54,424 nt of DNA, taken from the NCBI GenBank assembly GCA_015257125.1, contig JABZKU010000014.1, forward strand, positions 1 to 54,424, read 5' to 3'. The stretch is from Prevotellaceae bacterium (GTDB lineage: Bacteria > Bacteroidota > Bacteroidia > Bacteroidales > Bacteroidaceae). Positions 42,137 through 50,655 of this stretch are shown piece after piece; position 1 is the stretch's first letter; every line of letters begins with the position of its first letter. A model generated the notes under the pieces. It worked only from the letters and a program-made list of their open reading frames with translations. It was not told the DNA's origin and did no database searches. The position numbers and the translations under genes are program-made.

Positions 42137-44764
42137 TTATGCTTTGTCGTTTTCGAAGATCAGTCCGTCGCCCGACTTTTTGACGAGGATGGGATGCGTG
42201 TTGTCGACCTTGCCGCTCAAGATGGCTTTCGAGAGATCGTTGAGCAAGAAGTTTTGCAGGGCGCGCTTCACGGGACGTGCGCCGAAATCGGGGTCGTAGC
42301 CCTCTTCGGCGAGGAAGGCCACGGCGTCGTCGTTGACGCGGAGGGTGATGCCCTGCGCTTCGAGGCGATGCGCCACGGTGGCGATGTGCAGGCGCACGAT
42401 CTGTTCGATCTCGCTGCGGCTGAGGGCGTGGAACATGAGAATGTCGTCGATGCGGTTGACAAACTCCGGACGCAAGCCCGGCAGCGGGGTGCCGGAGGGC
42501 GAAAGGCGGGGCGCGGTGAGAGCTGCCACGAGTTGCTCGCGCGAACTCTCGCTGTTGTCGTCGCCTTGCGGTGCATCCTTGGCCGTGAGGAGGTTGGAGG
42601 TCATGATGATGATGGTGTTCTTGAAGTTCACCGTCCGACCCTTGTTATCGGTGAGGCGGCCGTCGTCGAGCACCTGCAAGAGGATGTTGAAGACGTCGGG
42701 GTGTGCCTTTTCGATTTCGTCGAAGAGCACCACCGAGTAAGGCTTGCGGCGCACGGCCTCGGTGAGTTGTCCGCCTTCGTCATAACCGACGTATCCCGGA
42801 GGGGCACCGATGAGGCGCGTGGCCGAGAATTTCTCCTGATATTCGCTCATGTCGATGCGTGTCATCATGTTCTCGTCGTCGAAGAGGCATTCGGCCAGTG
42901 CCTTCGCCAGTTCGGTCTTACCGACACCCGTCGATCCGAGGAAAATGAACGAACCGATGGGGCGTTTCGGGTCTTGGAGTCCGGCGCGGCTGCGGCGCAC
43001 GGCGTCGGCCACGGCTTTGATGGCTTCGTCTTGACCGATGACGCGGGCGTGGAGTTCGTCTTCGAGATGCAGGAGCTTTTCGCGCTCGCTTTGGAGCATG
43101 CGGGTGACGGGGATGCCCGTCCAGCGGCTCACCACGTCGGCGATGTCGTCGGCCGTGACCTCTTCTTTCACCATGGCCTCGGCGCCTTGGCGCTTGAGAA
43201 GGGTGTCGTGGAGTTCGGCGATCTTACCTTCCAACTCCTTCAAACGGCCGTAGCGAATCTCGGCCACCTTGCCGTAGTCGCCTTCGCGTTCGGCACGGTC
43301 GGCCTCGAACTTGAGTTGCTCGATTTCCTGCTTGTGTTGCTGGATCTGGGTCAAAATTTCACGCTCACCTTCCCATTTGCCTTTGAGGTCGTGTTCTTCC
43401 TCTTGGAGCGATTGGATTTCCTTGTTGAGGGCGGTGAGTTTCGCATCGTGGCTGCCGTCGGCAGCGGCGTCGGCCTCGCGGCGAATGGCTTCGCGCTCAA
43501 TCTCGAGTTGGCGGAGGCGGCGCGAGATTTCGTCGAGCTGTTCGGGCTGCGAATCGCGCTCCATGCGGAGCTTGGCGGCAGCTTCGTCCATGAGGTCGAT
43601 GGCCTTGTCGGGGAGGAAGCGGTCGGAGATGTAGCGATGCGAGAGGGTGACGGCGGCGATGAGGGCATCGTCCTGAATGCGCACATGGTGGTGGTTCTCG
43701 TAGCGCTCTTTGAGTCCGCGCAGGATGGAGATGGCGTCTTCGGGCGTGGGTTCGTCGACGAGCACTGTCTGGAAACGACGCTCGAGAGCTTTGTCCTTCT
43801 CGAAATACTTTTGGTACTCTTCGAGGGTGGTGGCACCGATGCTGCGGAGTTCGCCACGTGCCAAGGCGGGCTTGAGAATGTTGGCCGCGTCCATGGCACC
43901 TTCGCCCTTGCCGGCGCCCACGAGGGTGTGGATTTCGTCGATGAAGAGGATGATGCCCCCTTCGGCGGCGGTCACCTCGTTGACCACGCTCTTGAGGCGC
44001 TCTTCAAATTCGCCCTTGTACTTGGCACCGGCCACGAGGGCACCCATGTCGAGCGAGAAGACGCGTTTGTTGCGGAGATTTTCGGGCACGTCGCCGCGAG
44101 CGATGCGCTGTGCCAAACCTTCGACGATGGCGGTTTTACCCGTACCGGGTTCACCGATGAGAATGGGGTTGTTTTTCGTGCGGCGCGAGAGGATCTGCAA
44201 GACGCGGCGGATCTCTTCGTCGCGACCGATGACGGGGTCTAATTTACCGTCGCGGGCTTCGGCGACGAGGTCGCGGGCGTATTTTTGCAAGGACTGGTAG
44301 GTGTCTTCGCTCGAGGCGGAGTCGGCCTTGCGGCCGCCGCGCAGTTCTTTGATGGCGGCGGTGAGGGCATCGGCCGTGAGACCGGCATCTTTGAGCAGGC
44401 GCGAGGCGGTGCTGTCGGTGGTGAGGAGGGCGAGCAGCAAGGGTTCGAGTCCGACAAACTGGTCGCCGTCGCGGCGGGCGATGTCTTGTGCGGCGTTGAG
44501 TGCGGCGTTGGCATCGCGATCCAAATAGGGTTCGCCGCCTTCCACGCGGGGCAGACTTTGGAGTTCGCTGTCGATGGTGCGCGAGAGGAGGTCGGCGTTC
44601 ACACCGGTTTTTCCGAAGAGAAACTGCGTGACGTTCTCTCCCACGGCGAGGACGCCCTCCAAAAGGTGGGTGGCCGTGATGGCCTGACGTTGCGTGCGTT
44701 GCGCCGTTTGCACAGCGTGCTGCACTGCCTCTTGGGCTTTGATGGTGAAGTTGTCGAAGTTCAT
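42137..44764 (-). CDS. clpB: ATP-dependent chaperone ClpB
   Basis: 875 residues from the ATG at 44764. It has a double Clp N domain (1-145), AAA-1 with Walker A GEPGTGKT (204-211) and FIDEIHTLVGAGKGEGAMDA, the long coiled-coil middle domain (about 400-530) that marks ClpB, and AAA-2 with Walker A GSTGVGKT (610-617) and LFDEIEKAHPDVF. A C-terminal D2-small domain ends it. ClpB extracts proteins from aggregates together with DnaK. A Ser-rich insertion of about 25 residues (DAPQGDDNSESSREQ) lies in AAA-2 after IIIMTSN. The upstream region has a 13-bp inverted repeat that may be a stress operator. Confidence 0.96.
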   Translation of the reverse strand: MNFDNFTIKAQEAVQHAVQTAQRTQRQAITATHLLEGVLAVGENVTQFLFGKTGVNADLLSRTIDSELQSLPRVEGGEPYLDRDANAALNAAQDIARRDGDQFVGLEPLLLALLTTDSTASRLLKDAGLTADALTAAIKELRGGRKADSASSEDTYQSLQKYARDLVAEARDGKLDPVIGRDEEIRRVLQILSRRTKNNPILIGEPGTGKTAIVEGLAQRIARGDVPENLRNKRVFSLDMGALVAGAKYKGEFEERLKSVVNEVTAAEGGIILFIDEIHTLVGAGKGEGAMDAANILKPALARGELRSIGATTLEEYQKYFEKDKALERRFQTVLVDEPTPEDAISILRGLKERYENHHHVRIQDDALIAAVTLSHRYISDRFLPDKAIDLMDEAAAKLRMERDSQPEQLDEISRRLRQLEIEREAIRREADAAADGSHDAKLTALNKEIQSLQEEEHDLKGKWEGEREILTQIQQHKQEIEQLKFEADRAEREGDYGKVAEIRYGRLKELEGKIAELHDTLLKRQGAEAMVKEEVTADDIADVVSRWTGIPVTRMLQSEREKLLHLEDELHARVIGQDEAIKAVADAVRRSRAGLQDPKRPIGSFIFLGSTGVGKTELAKALAECLFDDENMMTRIDMSEYQEKFSATRLIGAPPGYVGYDEGGQLTEAVRRKPYSVVLFDEIEKAHPDVFNILLQVLDDGRLTDNKGRTVNFKNTIIIMTSNLLTAKDAPQGDDNSESSREQLVAALTAPRLSPSGTPLPGLRPEFVNRIDDILMFHALSRSEIEQIVRLHIATVAHRLEAQGITLRVNDDAVAFLAEEGYDPDFGARPVKRALQNFLLNDLSKAILSGKVDNTHPILVKKSGDGLIFENDKA

Positions 44765-44937
44765 ATCTTTATGTTGTTTATTGTCGTTAGAAAATGAGTG
44801 AGTCGGTGTCGATGCCGAGGAGCAGCGGTGCGAACGAATGCCGGTGAGGGCGATTCGGCGCAAGGAGTGGAGGGAGTCGCTGAGGAACTGCCTCGGCTCG
44901 TGGGCGTCGACGCTTAGTTCTTTTGCAAGGGCTTTGC

Positions 44938-44988
44938 CGAAATTGGAAAACTGACGTTTTATCCGCGAAAACTGCTAAAATGTCAGTT
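44938..44988 (-). promoter_or_regulatory. clpB upstream region: inverted repeat and weak -7 box
   Basis: AACTGACGTTTTA (44949-44961) and TAAAATGTCAGTT (44976-44988) are complementary at 12 of 13 positions and 14 nt apart. On the minus strand CAATTTCG (44938-44945), a poor -7 match, lies just downstream, so the arms would flank the -33 region. This layout suits a repressor or activator site. Confidence 0.5.
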
Positions 44989-45078
44989 AACTTGTTGATT
45001 GTGAGTGTTTGAAGTGACAAAATTTCAGTGTGGCGTAAGTTGCGTTTGGCTCGATTCTGTCGAAAAATGTAAGATTTG

Positions 45079-45110
45079 TTTGGCAGAACGAAGGGGAAAA
45101 CTTATATTTG
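45079..45110 (+). promoter_or_regulatory. Promoter of the YbjN-like gene
   Basis: TTTG (45079-45082), 20 nt, TATATTTG (45103-45110): full consensus. The leader is about 80 nt. Confidence 0.78.
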
Positions 45111-45194
45111 CATCATCTAAGTCGCGCCCCTTTCGCCCTTCGCAGGTGCGATGGCAAGGCCGACAGGCAATAACCTTCAAAACAACAACAGAAT

Positions 45195-45626
45195 ATGGCA
45201 TTTTGCGAAAAACTCGAAGAATACCTCAAGAAGGAGGGCTTCTGCCCCGAAAAGACTGATTTCGGTCTCCAGTTCAAGTACGAAACCCTCGACTTCATCC
45301 ACTTCCGTGACGATCAGGATGAGAATTTCCTCAACCTCTTCTTCCCCCAAATCTTCGAGGTGACCGAAGAAAACCGTGCAGACGTTTATGCTGCGCTCAA
45401 CAAGGCGAATGCCGATGTGAAGGTGGCCAAAGGTGCCGTTCGTTTTGAAAACGCTGTTTGGGCAGGTGTGGAAATGCTCCTCTCCGACAACTTCGAACTC
45501 GGCGATGTCGTGCCCCGCGCACTCAACATGATGATCTACTACCGCGATGCTTTCTATCAAGCTTATGCCGCAACGCCCACGGGTAAGGCAGAGCTCGAAC
45601 GCATGCAGGCTCAACAAGGCAAATAA
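45195..45626 (+). CDS. Small cytoplasmic YbjN-like protein
   Basis: 143 residues, acidic, no signal. The pattern MAFCEKLEEYLKKEGFCPEKTD, then alternating strands (FGLQFKYETLDFIHFRD, FLNLFFPQIFEV) and helix (RADVYAALNKANADVKVAKGAV, cut: DVYAALNKANADVKVAK) fits the YbjN / secretion-chaperone-like fold. Bacteroidota carry many such proteins without known function. It has its own strong promoter and terminator. Confidence 0.75.
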   Translation: MAFCEKLEEYLKKEGFCPEKTDFGLQFKYETLDFIHFRDDQDENFLNLFFPQIFEVTEENRADVYAALNKANADVKVAKGAVRFENAVWAGVEMLLSDNFELGDVVPRALNMMIYYRDAFYQAYAATPTGKAELERMQAQQGK

Positions 45627-45673
45627 TCAACGTCGTGTATCGTCGCCGTGACGATGCGCGCACACCACTCAGC

Positions 45674-45708
45674 GTGCTCCGTCGCCACTGTGCGTCGGAG
45701 CACTTTTT
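45674..45708 (+). terminator. Terminator of the YbjN-like gene
   Basis: The hairpin GTGCTCCG...CGGAGCAC (14-nt loop) is followed by TTTTT. Confidence 0.85.
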
Positions 45709-45772
45709 CTTTTCGACCCTGCGTTTTATGGTGCGCGTTGCGGCTCGGCGGTGAGGATTGTCGAAAAAGAGT

Positions 45773-45790
45773 CCTCGCGTGTACGCGTGA
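45773..45790. repeat. Solo repeat-element head
   Basis: CCTCGCGTGTACGCGTGA closely resembles the GC-rich head of the repeat elements (compare CCTCGCGCGCGTACGCGTCA in copy 4). No CTTCACC motif follows. It lies 15 bp upstream of the glmM -7 box. Confidence 0.45.
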
Positions 45791-45805
45791 ATGATAAGAA
45801 GTGTG

Positions 45806-45813
45806 TATCTTTG
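45806..45813 (+). promoter_or_regulatory. -7 box of glmM
   Basis: TATCTTTG, 84 nt upstream of the ATG. No TTTG at -33; the solo repeat head occupies that region. Confidence 0.62.
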
Positions 45814-45897
45814 TAGAGTCAAAATACGGACGATTCTGCTCACTCGTTGTGACAGAATAGATTCGCTCCCAACGCAATCAGCAAAATAAACAACAAT

Positions 45898-47295
45898 ATG
45901 ACCTTAATCAAGTCAATTTCGGGATTCCGCGGCACGATCGGTGGCCGCAGCGGGGACACACTCAACCCCGTAGATATTGCTAAATCGGTGGCAGCCTTCG
46001 CCAGCTTGCGCGAAAAAGTGGTGAACCGCAAATATCGTCGCAAGATCGTCGTCGGCCGCGATGCGCGCATCTCCGGTGAGATGGTCAGCCAAGTCGTCTG
46101 CGGTACGCTGATGAGCATGGGCTTCGACGTGATCAACATCGGTTTGGCTTCCACGCCGACGACCGAATTGGCCGTTGCCATGGAAAGTGCCTGCGGTGGT
46201 GTGATCATCACGGCCAGTCACAACCCCCGTCAGTGGAACGCCCTCAAGTTCCTCAACGAAAAGGGAGAGTTCCTTCCCCCTTCGGAAGCCAGCGAAGTGG
46301 TGCGTGCCGCCAACGCCGAAGCTTATGAGTTTGTGGACGTCGACAACCTCGGTTGCCTCATTCAAAACTACAGCTACGACCAGCGTCACATTGAATTGAT
46401 CAAACAACTCGAGCTCGTCGACGTGGAAGCCATTCGTCGTGCGCACTTCACTGTTGCCCTCGACGCAGTGAACTCCGTGGGTGGTGTCATCATTCCCAAG
46501 TTGCTCGGTCAGCTCGGCGTGACGCAAGTGACCTTGCTGAACTGCGAACCCACGGGCGATTTCGCGCACAACCCCGAACCGCTCAAGGAGAATCTCAGCG
46601 AGATTCGCAACCTCATGCGCAAAGGTCGCCACGACATCGGTTTTGTGGTCGATCCCGATGCCGACCGCCTCGCCTTGGTTTGCGAAGACGGTACCATGTT
46701 CGGTGAAGAAAACACCCTTGTGGCCGTGGCAGACTATGTGCTCCAACACACGCCCGGTAACACCGTAAGTAACCTCTCGTCCACGCGTGGTCTGCGCGAT
46801 GTGACCGAAAAACACGGTTGCAACTACGCTCCCGCTGCCGTAGGTGAGGTGAATGTGGTGACGAAGATGAAAGAAACCGGCGCCGTCATCGGCGGTGAAG
46901 GTAACGGCGGTGTGATTTATCCCGCAGCTCACCCCGGTCGTGACGCTTTGGTAGGTATTGCGCTCATCTTGACGCACTTGGCCAAGTTGGGTTGCAAGGC
47001 ATCGGAACTCCGCGACAGCCTGCCTCAATACTATATTTCGAAGAACCGCATCGATCTCAACCCGACGACCGATATCTTCGCCCTCTTGCAACGTGTCAAA
47101 GAAATTTACAAGAACGAGCAAATCACGGATATCGACGGTGTGAAAATCGACTTCCCCGACAAGTGGGTACACCTCCGCAAATCGAACACCGAACCCATCA
47201 TTCGTGTGTATGCCGAGGCACACACCCGCGAAGAGGCCGATGCACTTGCGCAACAGATCGTGGATCTCGTTTACTCCATGACGCAGCAAGGATAA
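45898..47295 (+). CDS. glmM: Phosphoglucosamine mutase
   Basis: 465 residues of the alpha-D-phosphohexomutase family. The start is SISGFRGTIGG, the phosphoserine loop is TASHNP with S107, the metal-binding loop is VDPDADRLALV near 252-262, the sugar loop is GGEGNGGV and the phosphate-binding loop is RKSNTEPIIRVYAEA. It interconverts GlcN-6-P and GlcN-1-P for UDP-GlcNAc and cell-wall synthesis. Bacteroidota members are commonly annotated this way; phosphomannomutase activity cannot be excluded. Confidence 0.88.
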   Translation: MTLIKSISGFRGTIGGRSGDTLNPVDIAKSVAAFASLREKVVNRKYRRKIVVGRDARISGEMVSQVVCGTLMSMGFDVINIGLASTPTTELAVAMESACGGVIITASHNPRQWNALKFLNEKGEFLPPSEASEVVRAANAEAYEFVDVDNLGCLIQNYSYDQRHIELIKQLELVDVEAIRRAHFTVALDAVNSVGGVIIPKLLGQLGVTQVTLLNCEPTGDFAHNPEPLKENLSEIRNLMRKGRHDIGFVVDPDADRLALVCEDGTMFGEENTLVAVADYVLQHTPGNTVSNLSSTRGLRDVTEKHGCNYAPAAVGEVNVVTKMKETGAVIGGEGNGGVIYPAAHPGRDALVGIALILTHLAKLGCKASELRDSLPQYYISKNRIDLNPTTDIFALLQRVKEIYKNEQITDIDGVKIDFPDKWVHLRKSNTEPIIRVYAEAHTREEADALAQQIVDLVYSMTQQG

Positions 47296-47324
47296 TCGCA
47301 CCCCTATTTCGACAACACCCTAAG

Positions 47325-47360
47325 CGGCGTCCCTCCTCCTTCGGCGGACGAGGGACGCCG
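47325..47360 (+). terminator. Terminator-like hairpin after glmM
   Basis: CGGCGTCCCTC (47325-47335) pairs with GAGGGACGCCG (47350-47360), followed by TTCTGTAT. The T run is weak. Confidence 0.65.
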
Positions 47361-47433
47361 TTCTGTATAAGAGGTGTTCTACACAAGACACGTTCTTTAT
47401 ACTTGTCCTATATATAATAATGTGTAGTCGAGA

Positions 47434-47441
47434 TACCTTTC
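47434..47441 (+). promoter_or_regulatory. Possible -7 box of the sulfatase gene
   Basis: TACCTTTC is one base off the consensus and 36 nt upstream of the ATG. No -33 box is seen. Confidence 0.3.
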
Positions 47442-47477
47442 CAAGTCTTTCATACCTCAATTCTTCCTTATTATATC

Positions 47478-49010
47478 ATGAAGAAACAACTTCTTCCCGT
47501 CGTTGCCGCGTTGCTCCCCCTTTGTGCCGCCGCACAACAGCGCTACAACATCGTCTATATCATGACCGACGACCACACGGCGCAGATGCTCTCGGCCTAT
47601 GATCACCGCAACATCCAAACCCCCAACCTCGACCGCGTGGCGCAGGACGGTGTGAAATTCACCCGTTCGTTTGTCGCCAACTCACTCAGCGGCCCCTCGC
47701 GTGCTTGCATGCTCACCGGTAAGCACTCCCACAAAAACGGATTTACCAACAACGAGCACGGCATCTTCAACGGCGCGCAGCAGACCATGCCCAAGTTGCT
47801 CCAAAAAGCCGGCTATCAAACCGCGCTGATCGGTAAATGGCACCTCGTGAGCCGTCCCACCGGTTTCGACCATTGGGACATCCTCCCCGCACAAGGCAAC
47901 TATTACAACCCCGACTTCTACAATGCCGACAGTTCCTATGTGGTAAAAGGCTACCTCACGAACATTATCACCGACAAAGCCATTCACTGGCTCGATGAGG
48001 AGCGCGACAAGCAGAAGCCCTTCGCTCTCTTCGTGCACCACAAAGCCTGCCACCGCGACTGGCTCCCCGAATTGAAGTATCTGCACGAATTCGAAGATAA
48101 AACCTTCGAACTTCCCGCCAATTTCTACGATGACTACGAAGGTCGCAAAGCCGCCGGTCTCACCGAAATGGAAATCGGAAAAGACATGACGCTCGACTAC
48201 GACTGCAAAATGCTCTCGCCCTATCGCGGATCGCACCTCAAAGACGCCTATCTCAACATGATCGGCCGTCTCAATTCGAAAGATCGCGCCATCTACGACC
48301 ATTTCTACGATTCCCTCAGTCTCGATTTCGAAAAACGCAATCTCAGCGGTCGCGCCTTGACGGAATTCAAGTTCCAGCGCTACATGCGCGACTATGCGAA
48401 AGTGGTCAAAACCCTTGATGACAACGTCGGTCGCCTGCTCGATCACCTGAAAGAGCAAGGATTGCTCGACAACACCCTCGTGGTTTATACCTCCGACCAA
48501 GGGTTCTATATGGGCGAACACGGATGGTTCGACAAGCGTTTCATGTACGAAGAGTCGCTCTCCACGCCCCTCCTCATGCACCTGCCCAAAGGCCTGACCG
48601 CTCGCGGAGAAATCAATGAAATGGTGCAAAACATCGACTACGCTCCCACCTTCCTCGAACTCGCCGGTGCCCCCATACCCGCCGACATTCAAGGCGTTTC
48701 GCTCGTGCCGCTCCTCAAAGGCAAGCACCCAAAGAACTGGCGCAAGAGCATCTACTACCACTACTACGAGTACCCCGCCGAGCACAATGTGCGTCGTCAC
48801 TACGGTGTGCGCAATGAGCGTTACAAGCTCATCCACTTCTACAACGACGTGGACGCGTGGGAACTCTACGACCTCAAGACCGACCCCACCGAGATGCACA
48901 ACCTCTACGGCCGTCCCGGCATGGAGAAAGTCACTCGCGAAATGAAAAAAGAATTGCTCCGTCTGCAAGTTCAATACGATGACAGCATCCGCCACTCGCA
49001 GAAACTCTAA
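47478..49010 (+). CDS. Secreted Ser-type sulfatase
   Basis: 510 residues with a signal peptide (MKKQLLPVVAALLPLCAAA). The sulfatase start is YNIVYIMTDDHTAQMLSAYD with metal-binding D31-D32. The modified residue is S71 in SGPSRACMLTG, a Ser-type C/S-x-P-x-R motif. Other sites are IGKWHL and TSDQGFYMGEHGWFDKR, with C-terminal ELYDLKTDPTEMHNL. The serine must be converted to formylglycine by an anaerobic sulfatase-maturating radical-SAM enzyme, which is not in the window. It is similar in style to S1-family GlcNAc-6-O-sulfatases, so mucin or glycosaminoglycan desulfation is plausible; the exact substrate is not readable from sequence alone. Confidence 0.92.
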   Translation: MKKQLLPVVAALLPLCAAAQQRYNIVYIMTDDHTAQMLSAYDHRNIQTPNLDRVAQDGVKFTRSFVANSLSGPSRACMLTGKHSHKNGFTNNEHGIFNGAQQTMPKLLQKAGYQTALIGKWHLVSRPTGFDHWDILPAQGNYYNPDFYNADSSYVVKGYLTNIITDKAIHWLDEERDKQKPFALFVHHKACHRDWLPELKYLHEFEDKTFELPANFYDDYEGRKAAGLTEMEIGKDMTLDYDCKMLSPYRGSHLKDAYLNMIGRLNSKDRAIYDHFYDSLSLDFEKRNLSGRALTEFKFQRYMRDYAKVVKTLDDNVGRLLDHLKEQGLLDNTLVVYTSDQGFYMGEHGWFDKRFMYEESLSTPLLMHLPKGLTARGEINEMVQNIDYAPTFLELAGAPIPADIQGVSLVPLLKGKHPKNWRKSIYYHYYEYPAEHNVRRHYGVRNERYKLIHFYNDVDAWELYDLKTDPTEMHNLYGRPGMEKVTREMKKELLRLQVQYDDSIRHSQKL

Positions 49011-49043
49011 GTAGCCGAATGCTACGGTAAACCTTCAATCGCA

Positions 49044-49086
49044 GGCGCGACAATGCACGGAAACGTGGATTGCCGCGCCTTTTTTC
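49044..49086 (+). terminator. Terminator of the sulfatase gene
   Basis: Arms GGCGCGACAAT and ATTGCCGCGCC (one mismatch, 14-nt loop) are followed by TTTTTT. Confidence 0.82.
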
Positions 49087-49137
49087 TTGCAGTATTAGGA
49101 GTGATTGGCTAAAAAATGGAGAAAACTCCACGAGTTG

Positions 49138-49169
49138 TTTGGTCTACTGCGCAAAAAGTGCTAACTTTG
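49138..49169 (+). promoter_or_regulatory. Promoter of the NlpC/P60 gene
   Basis: TTTG (49138-49141), 20 nt, TAACTTTG (49162-49169): full consensus. Confidence 0.8.
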
Positions 49170-49208
49170 CTAGGTCGTCATTAGTAACCCCTACAAAACA
49201 AGGTGCTC

Positions 49209-49883
49209 GTGAAAACTAAAAAACTCCTCTTTAGCGCTGTAGCGTTGCTCACCGGTTGGTTTGCCGCCACCCATGTGAGCGGCACCCAGTCCCGCTATGC
49301 ACAAGATGTGGCCGATTATCAGGCCGCAGCCACCGGAGACTCCTTGCCCACGCAGGCGCGTCTCACCAAATCTCGCTCTCAAGCTCTCATTGAACTGGCC
49401 GGTGCCACCACGCGTTTCCGTGAAACCGAAGCACCCCGCCTCCCCGATGTGCTCGCCGCCTCCAAGCAGAACGCCGGCGGCCGCATCGGTGTCATTGAGA
49501 AACTCCTTACTACCGCTTTCCGCTACATCGGTGTTCCTTATCGCAGCGGGCAGAGTGGTCCCCACGGCTTCGACTGCAGCGGATTTACCAGCTACGTCTA
49601 TCGCCAAAATAACCTCACCCTCACTCGCTCCTCGCGCAGCCAGTACACCGAAGGCAGCCCCGTAGCCAGTGTGTCCGAGATGCGCAAGGGCGACCTCGTT
49701 TTCTTCGGCGGTCGCGGTGGACGCAACGGAGTAGGGCACGTCGGTATTGTGACCGAAGTCAACCCCTCTTCCGGCAGTTTCAAGTTCATCCACGCCAGCA
49801 CTTCTTCCGGCATCCGCGTCGACAACTCCACCGACCCCTATTTCAGCAGTCGTTACGTCGGAGCGCGCCGCATCATTCAGTAA
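49209..49883 (+). CDS. C40 family (NlpC/P60) peptidoglycan hydrolase
   Basis: 224 residues from the GTG at 49209, preferred because a compact signal sequence (VKTKKLLFSAVALLTGWFAA) starts there; a GTG two codons upstream (49203) is also in frame. There is no nearby ATG, so a GTG start is required. The catalytic domain (about 95-224) has C123 in GFDCSGF, H177 in VGHVGIV and H195 in FIHAS, the Cys-His-His set of D,L-endopeptidases that cut the gamma-D-Glu to diamino-acid bond. The N-terminal 90 residues are a linker with no known fold. Confidence 0.88.
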   Translation: MKTKKLLFSAVALLTGWFAATHVSGTQSRYAQDVADYQAAATGDSLPTQARLTKSRSQALIELAGATTRFRETEAPRLPDVLAASKQNAGGRIGVIEKLLTTAFRYIGVPYRSGQSGPHGFDCSGFTSYVYRQNNLTLTRSSRSQYTEGSPVASVSEMRKGDLVFFGGRGGRNGVGHVGIVTEVNPSSGSFKFIHASTSSGIRVDNSTDPYFSSRYVGARRIIQ

Positions 49884-50110
49884 ATTCCCTTTCCCATCGC
49901 TTACTTCAGTCGGAAAATGACGAGTAAAAAGCGAGTCGGAAAGTACGCATATCACCCTACGCGAAAGATTTTCGCCCCAACCAATTAGAAAGGAGGGATA
50001 GTTCTCACCCGGACAGTCAATATCACGCTATAATAACCCGTTCGCCACAATATGATGTGGCAAAATGATGCAATTCGCATCCTCGTCGCAAGAAAAAAAC
50101 AACCAAAACC
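49884..50110. other. Intergenic stretch, nothing recognised
   Basis: There is no clear terminator for the NlpC/P60 gene and no ORF before the rpsU promoter. Confidence 0.35.
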
Positions 50111-50140
50111 TTTGCGACTGAGAAATAATGCGTACTTTTG
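50111..50140 (+). promoter_or_regulatory. Promoter of rpsU
   Basis: TTTG (50111-50114), 18 nt, TACTTTTG (50133-50140). The leader is about 50 nt with no Shine-Dalgarno before the ATG. Confidence 0.7.
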
Positions 50141-50193
50141 CACCACGCATATCAGTACGCCTATTCATAAAACAATAAATATAGCAACCCAAA

Positions 50194-50385
50194 ATGATTG
50201 TAGTACCCGTAAAGGAAGGCGAGAACATCGAACGCGCCCTCAAGAAGTTTAAGAGAAAGTTTGAAAGAACCGGTGTCGTGAAAGAACTCCGTCGCCGTCA
50301 ACAGTTCGACAAACCCAGCGTTCGTAAGCGTCTCGCTATGGAGCACGCCATCTATGTGCAAGCCCTCCATCGCAACGAGGACTAA
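50194..50385 (+). CDS. rpsU: 30S ribosomal protein S21
   Basis: 63 residues: MIVVPVKEGENIERALKKF, then Lys/Arg-rich helices and RRRQQFDKPSVRKR, the whole bS21 family pattern. In Bacteroidia bS21 helps to hide the anti-Shine-Dalgarno end of 16S rRNA, which explains the SD-poor genes in this window. A terminator follows, so xerC and hpf are transcribed separately or by read-through. Confidence 0.96.
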   Translation: MIVVPVKEGENIERALKKFKRKFERTGVVKELRRRQQFDKPSVRKRLAMEHAIYVQALHRNED

Positions 50386-50421
50386 TTTTCAGTCCATTCG
50401 CGAAACACTCGCAAAGCATAG

Positions 50422-50452
50422 CGCCGTCTCCTGCTCGGAGATGGCGTTTTTT
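50422..50452 (+). terminator. Terminator of rpsU
   Basis: CGCCGTCTCC and GGAGATGGCG (one G-T/A mismatch, 5-nt loop) are followed by TTTTTT. Confidence 0.85.
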
Positions 50453-50655
50453 GTGTTCTCCGAGGAGAAACACTGCTTTTTTTGTGCTTGCTTCCTTGTA
50501 GCCTGTCCGGCGTCCTGCTGTTTCGGTGTTCTTTTTCGCCAATGTCTGAATTGAAAGCGATTATTTGTGGCGAAAATCGAAGCGTCGTTTCTTTTTTCTC
50601 GCCCCCGGTTTGTAATTGCGGCCTCCTTTTCTTCGAATCAATTCCATCTTCCATC

